Origin: Candidatus Colwellia aromaticivorans
GTDB lineage: Bacteria > Pseudomonadota > Gammaproteobacteria > Enterobacterales > Alteromonadaceae
Direction of reading: 5' to 3'
Assembly: GCF_003333305.1 (NCBI RefSeq)
Contig: NZ_QOLD01000098.1
Location: forward strand, 1-64,000
DNA: 64,000 nucleotides
Shown here in pieces: positions 63,685 through 64,000 of the stretch; the stretch's first letter is position 1; the number at the start of each line of letters is the position of its first letter. The position numbers and the translations under genes were made by a program. Below the pieces are notes generated by a model. That model was not told where the DNA came from and made no database searches. It saw only the letters and a list, made by a program, of their open reading frames with translations.

Positions 63685-64000
63685 TCACTCGTTAATTTGG
63701 TTGAGAAATGGATGGTAATCACCAATTAGACCTTTAGGTGTAAGTTGTCTAATCTGAGACACAGTATCGATTGCCACTCTGTTTTCTTCGAGACCAAATC
63801 CACGACCAGCCAGGATTTCTTGATAACTTATAGTATGTAAGTCGGTGAATCCACCGGAAAACTCCACATGCTCACCATCGGCTGTAATAGCGCGGTAGGT
63901 GCGCTGCCCTGATGCTAGCGTTTCATCTGGAATGTCATTGGCGTCAATAGATAAGAACCACCGTACGCGGGCTTTTTCATACTCAAGATAACCTGCTGCT
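63685..64000 (-). CDS. wbpB: UDP-N-acetylglucosaminuronate 3-dehydrogenase, WbpB/WlbA type, partial
   Basis: The C-terminal 104 residues of a Gfo/Idh/MocA-family oxidoreductase; the rest is beyond the window edge. The reading frame continues without a stop to base 64000, so the ATG/GTG seen near 63867 is internal. Visible segments are [42 protein letters not shown] and EEN-containing [17 protein letters not shown], all typical of WlbA/WbpB. It oxidises the 3-hydroxyl of UDP-GlcNAcA. First visible gene of the minus-strand set. Confidence 0.87.
   Translation of the reverse strand, partial: AAGYLEYEKARVRWFLSIDANDIPDETLASGQRTYRAITADGEHVEFSGGFTDLHTISYQEILAGRGFGLEENRVAIDTVSQIRQLTPKGLIGDYHPFLNQINE

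Overview
The window reads as a chromosomal segment of a marine, low-GC gammaproteobacterium of the Alteromonadales, most like Colwellia or Thalassotalea. This is inferred from the AT-rich codon use, the QseE/QseG/QseF (GlrK/GlrR) trio, the complete exosortase A (XrtA)/PEP-CTERM locus, and dense extragenic palindromic repeats of a kind I associate with that group. I see no rRNA, tRNA or CRISPR array.

Left flank (1-11.9 kb): the right part of an IS66-family element; a small unknown protein; a periplasmic EF-hand protein; a GlrK/QseG/GlrR operon; a 206-bp MITE abutting the glrR stop codon; a CBS-pair protein behind an FNR-like box; and an RND adaptor/pump pair.

HPr-rel-A cassette (11.9-15.0 kb, minus strand): a Tat-signal precursor-like protein, a PqqD-family protein, an HprK-related kinase and a nucleotidyltransferase, with a sigma-54-like promoter upstream. 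The parts resemble peptide-modification systems but the product is unknown. This is the best candidate in the window for an undescribed system.

XrtA/PEP-CTERM exopolysaccharide locus (15.4-52.4 kb): the PrsK/PrsR regulators; a PEP-CTERM substrate with a good sigma-54 promoter; the TPR protein PrsT; a minus-strand operon (export lipoprotein, chain-length regulator, tyrosine autokinase, outer-membrane protein, ATPase); then a long plus-strand series (priming glycosyltransferase, deacetylase, FemAB-like protein, exosortase A-EpsI fusion, glycosyltransferases, two asparagine synthetase-like amidotransferases, GDP-mannose dehydrogenase, transglutaminase-like protein, O-antigen-ligase-like protein, CapK-like adenylate former, a second deacetylase, a low-molecular-weight tyrosine phosphatase). 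Together they would make, decorate, polymerise and export a polysaccharide and sort PEP-CTERM proteins to the surface.

Decoration and sugar-precursor region (53.0-64.0 kb): two ATP-grasp proteins (one fused to a FemAB/GNAT-like domain), an asparagine synthetase-like protein without the glutaminase cysteine, a third deacetylase, an OafA-type acyltransferase with an SGNH domain, and a minus-strand WbpE-WbpD-WbpB set for UDP-2,3-diacetamido-2,3-dideoxyglucuronate. Palindromic repeat blocks punctuate the locus at 31.3, 31.8, 40.8, 48.6, 52.4 and 54.4 kb. Two of them share a 125-bp direct repeat that brackets a 13.35-kb gene module.
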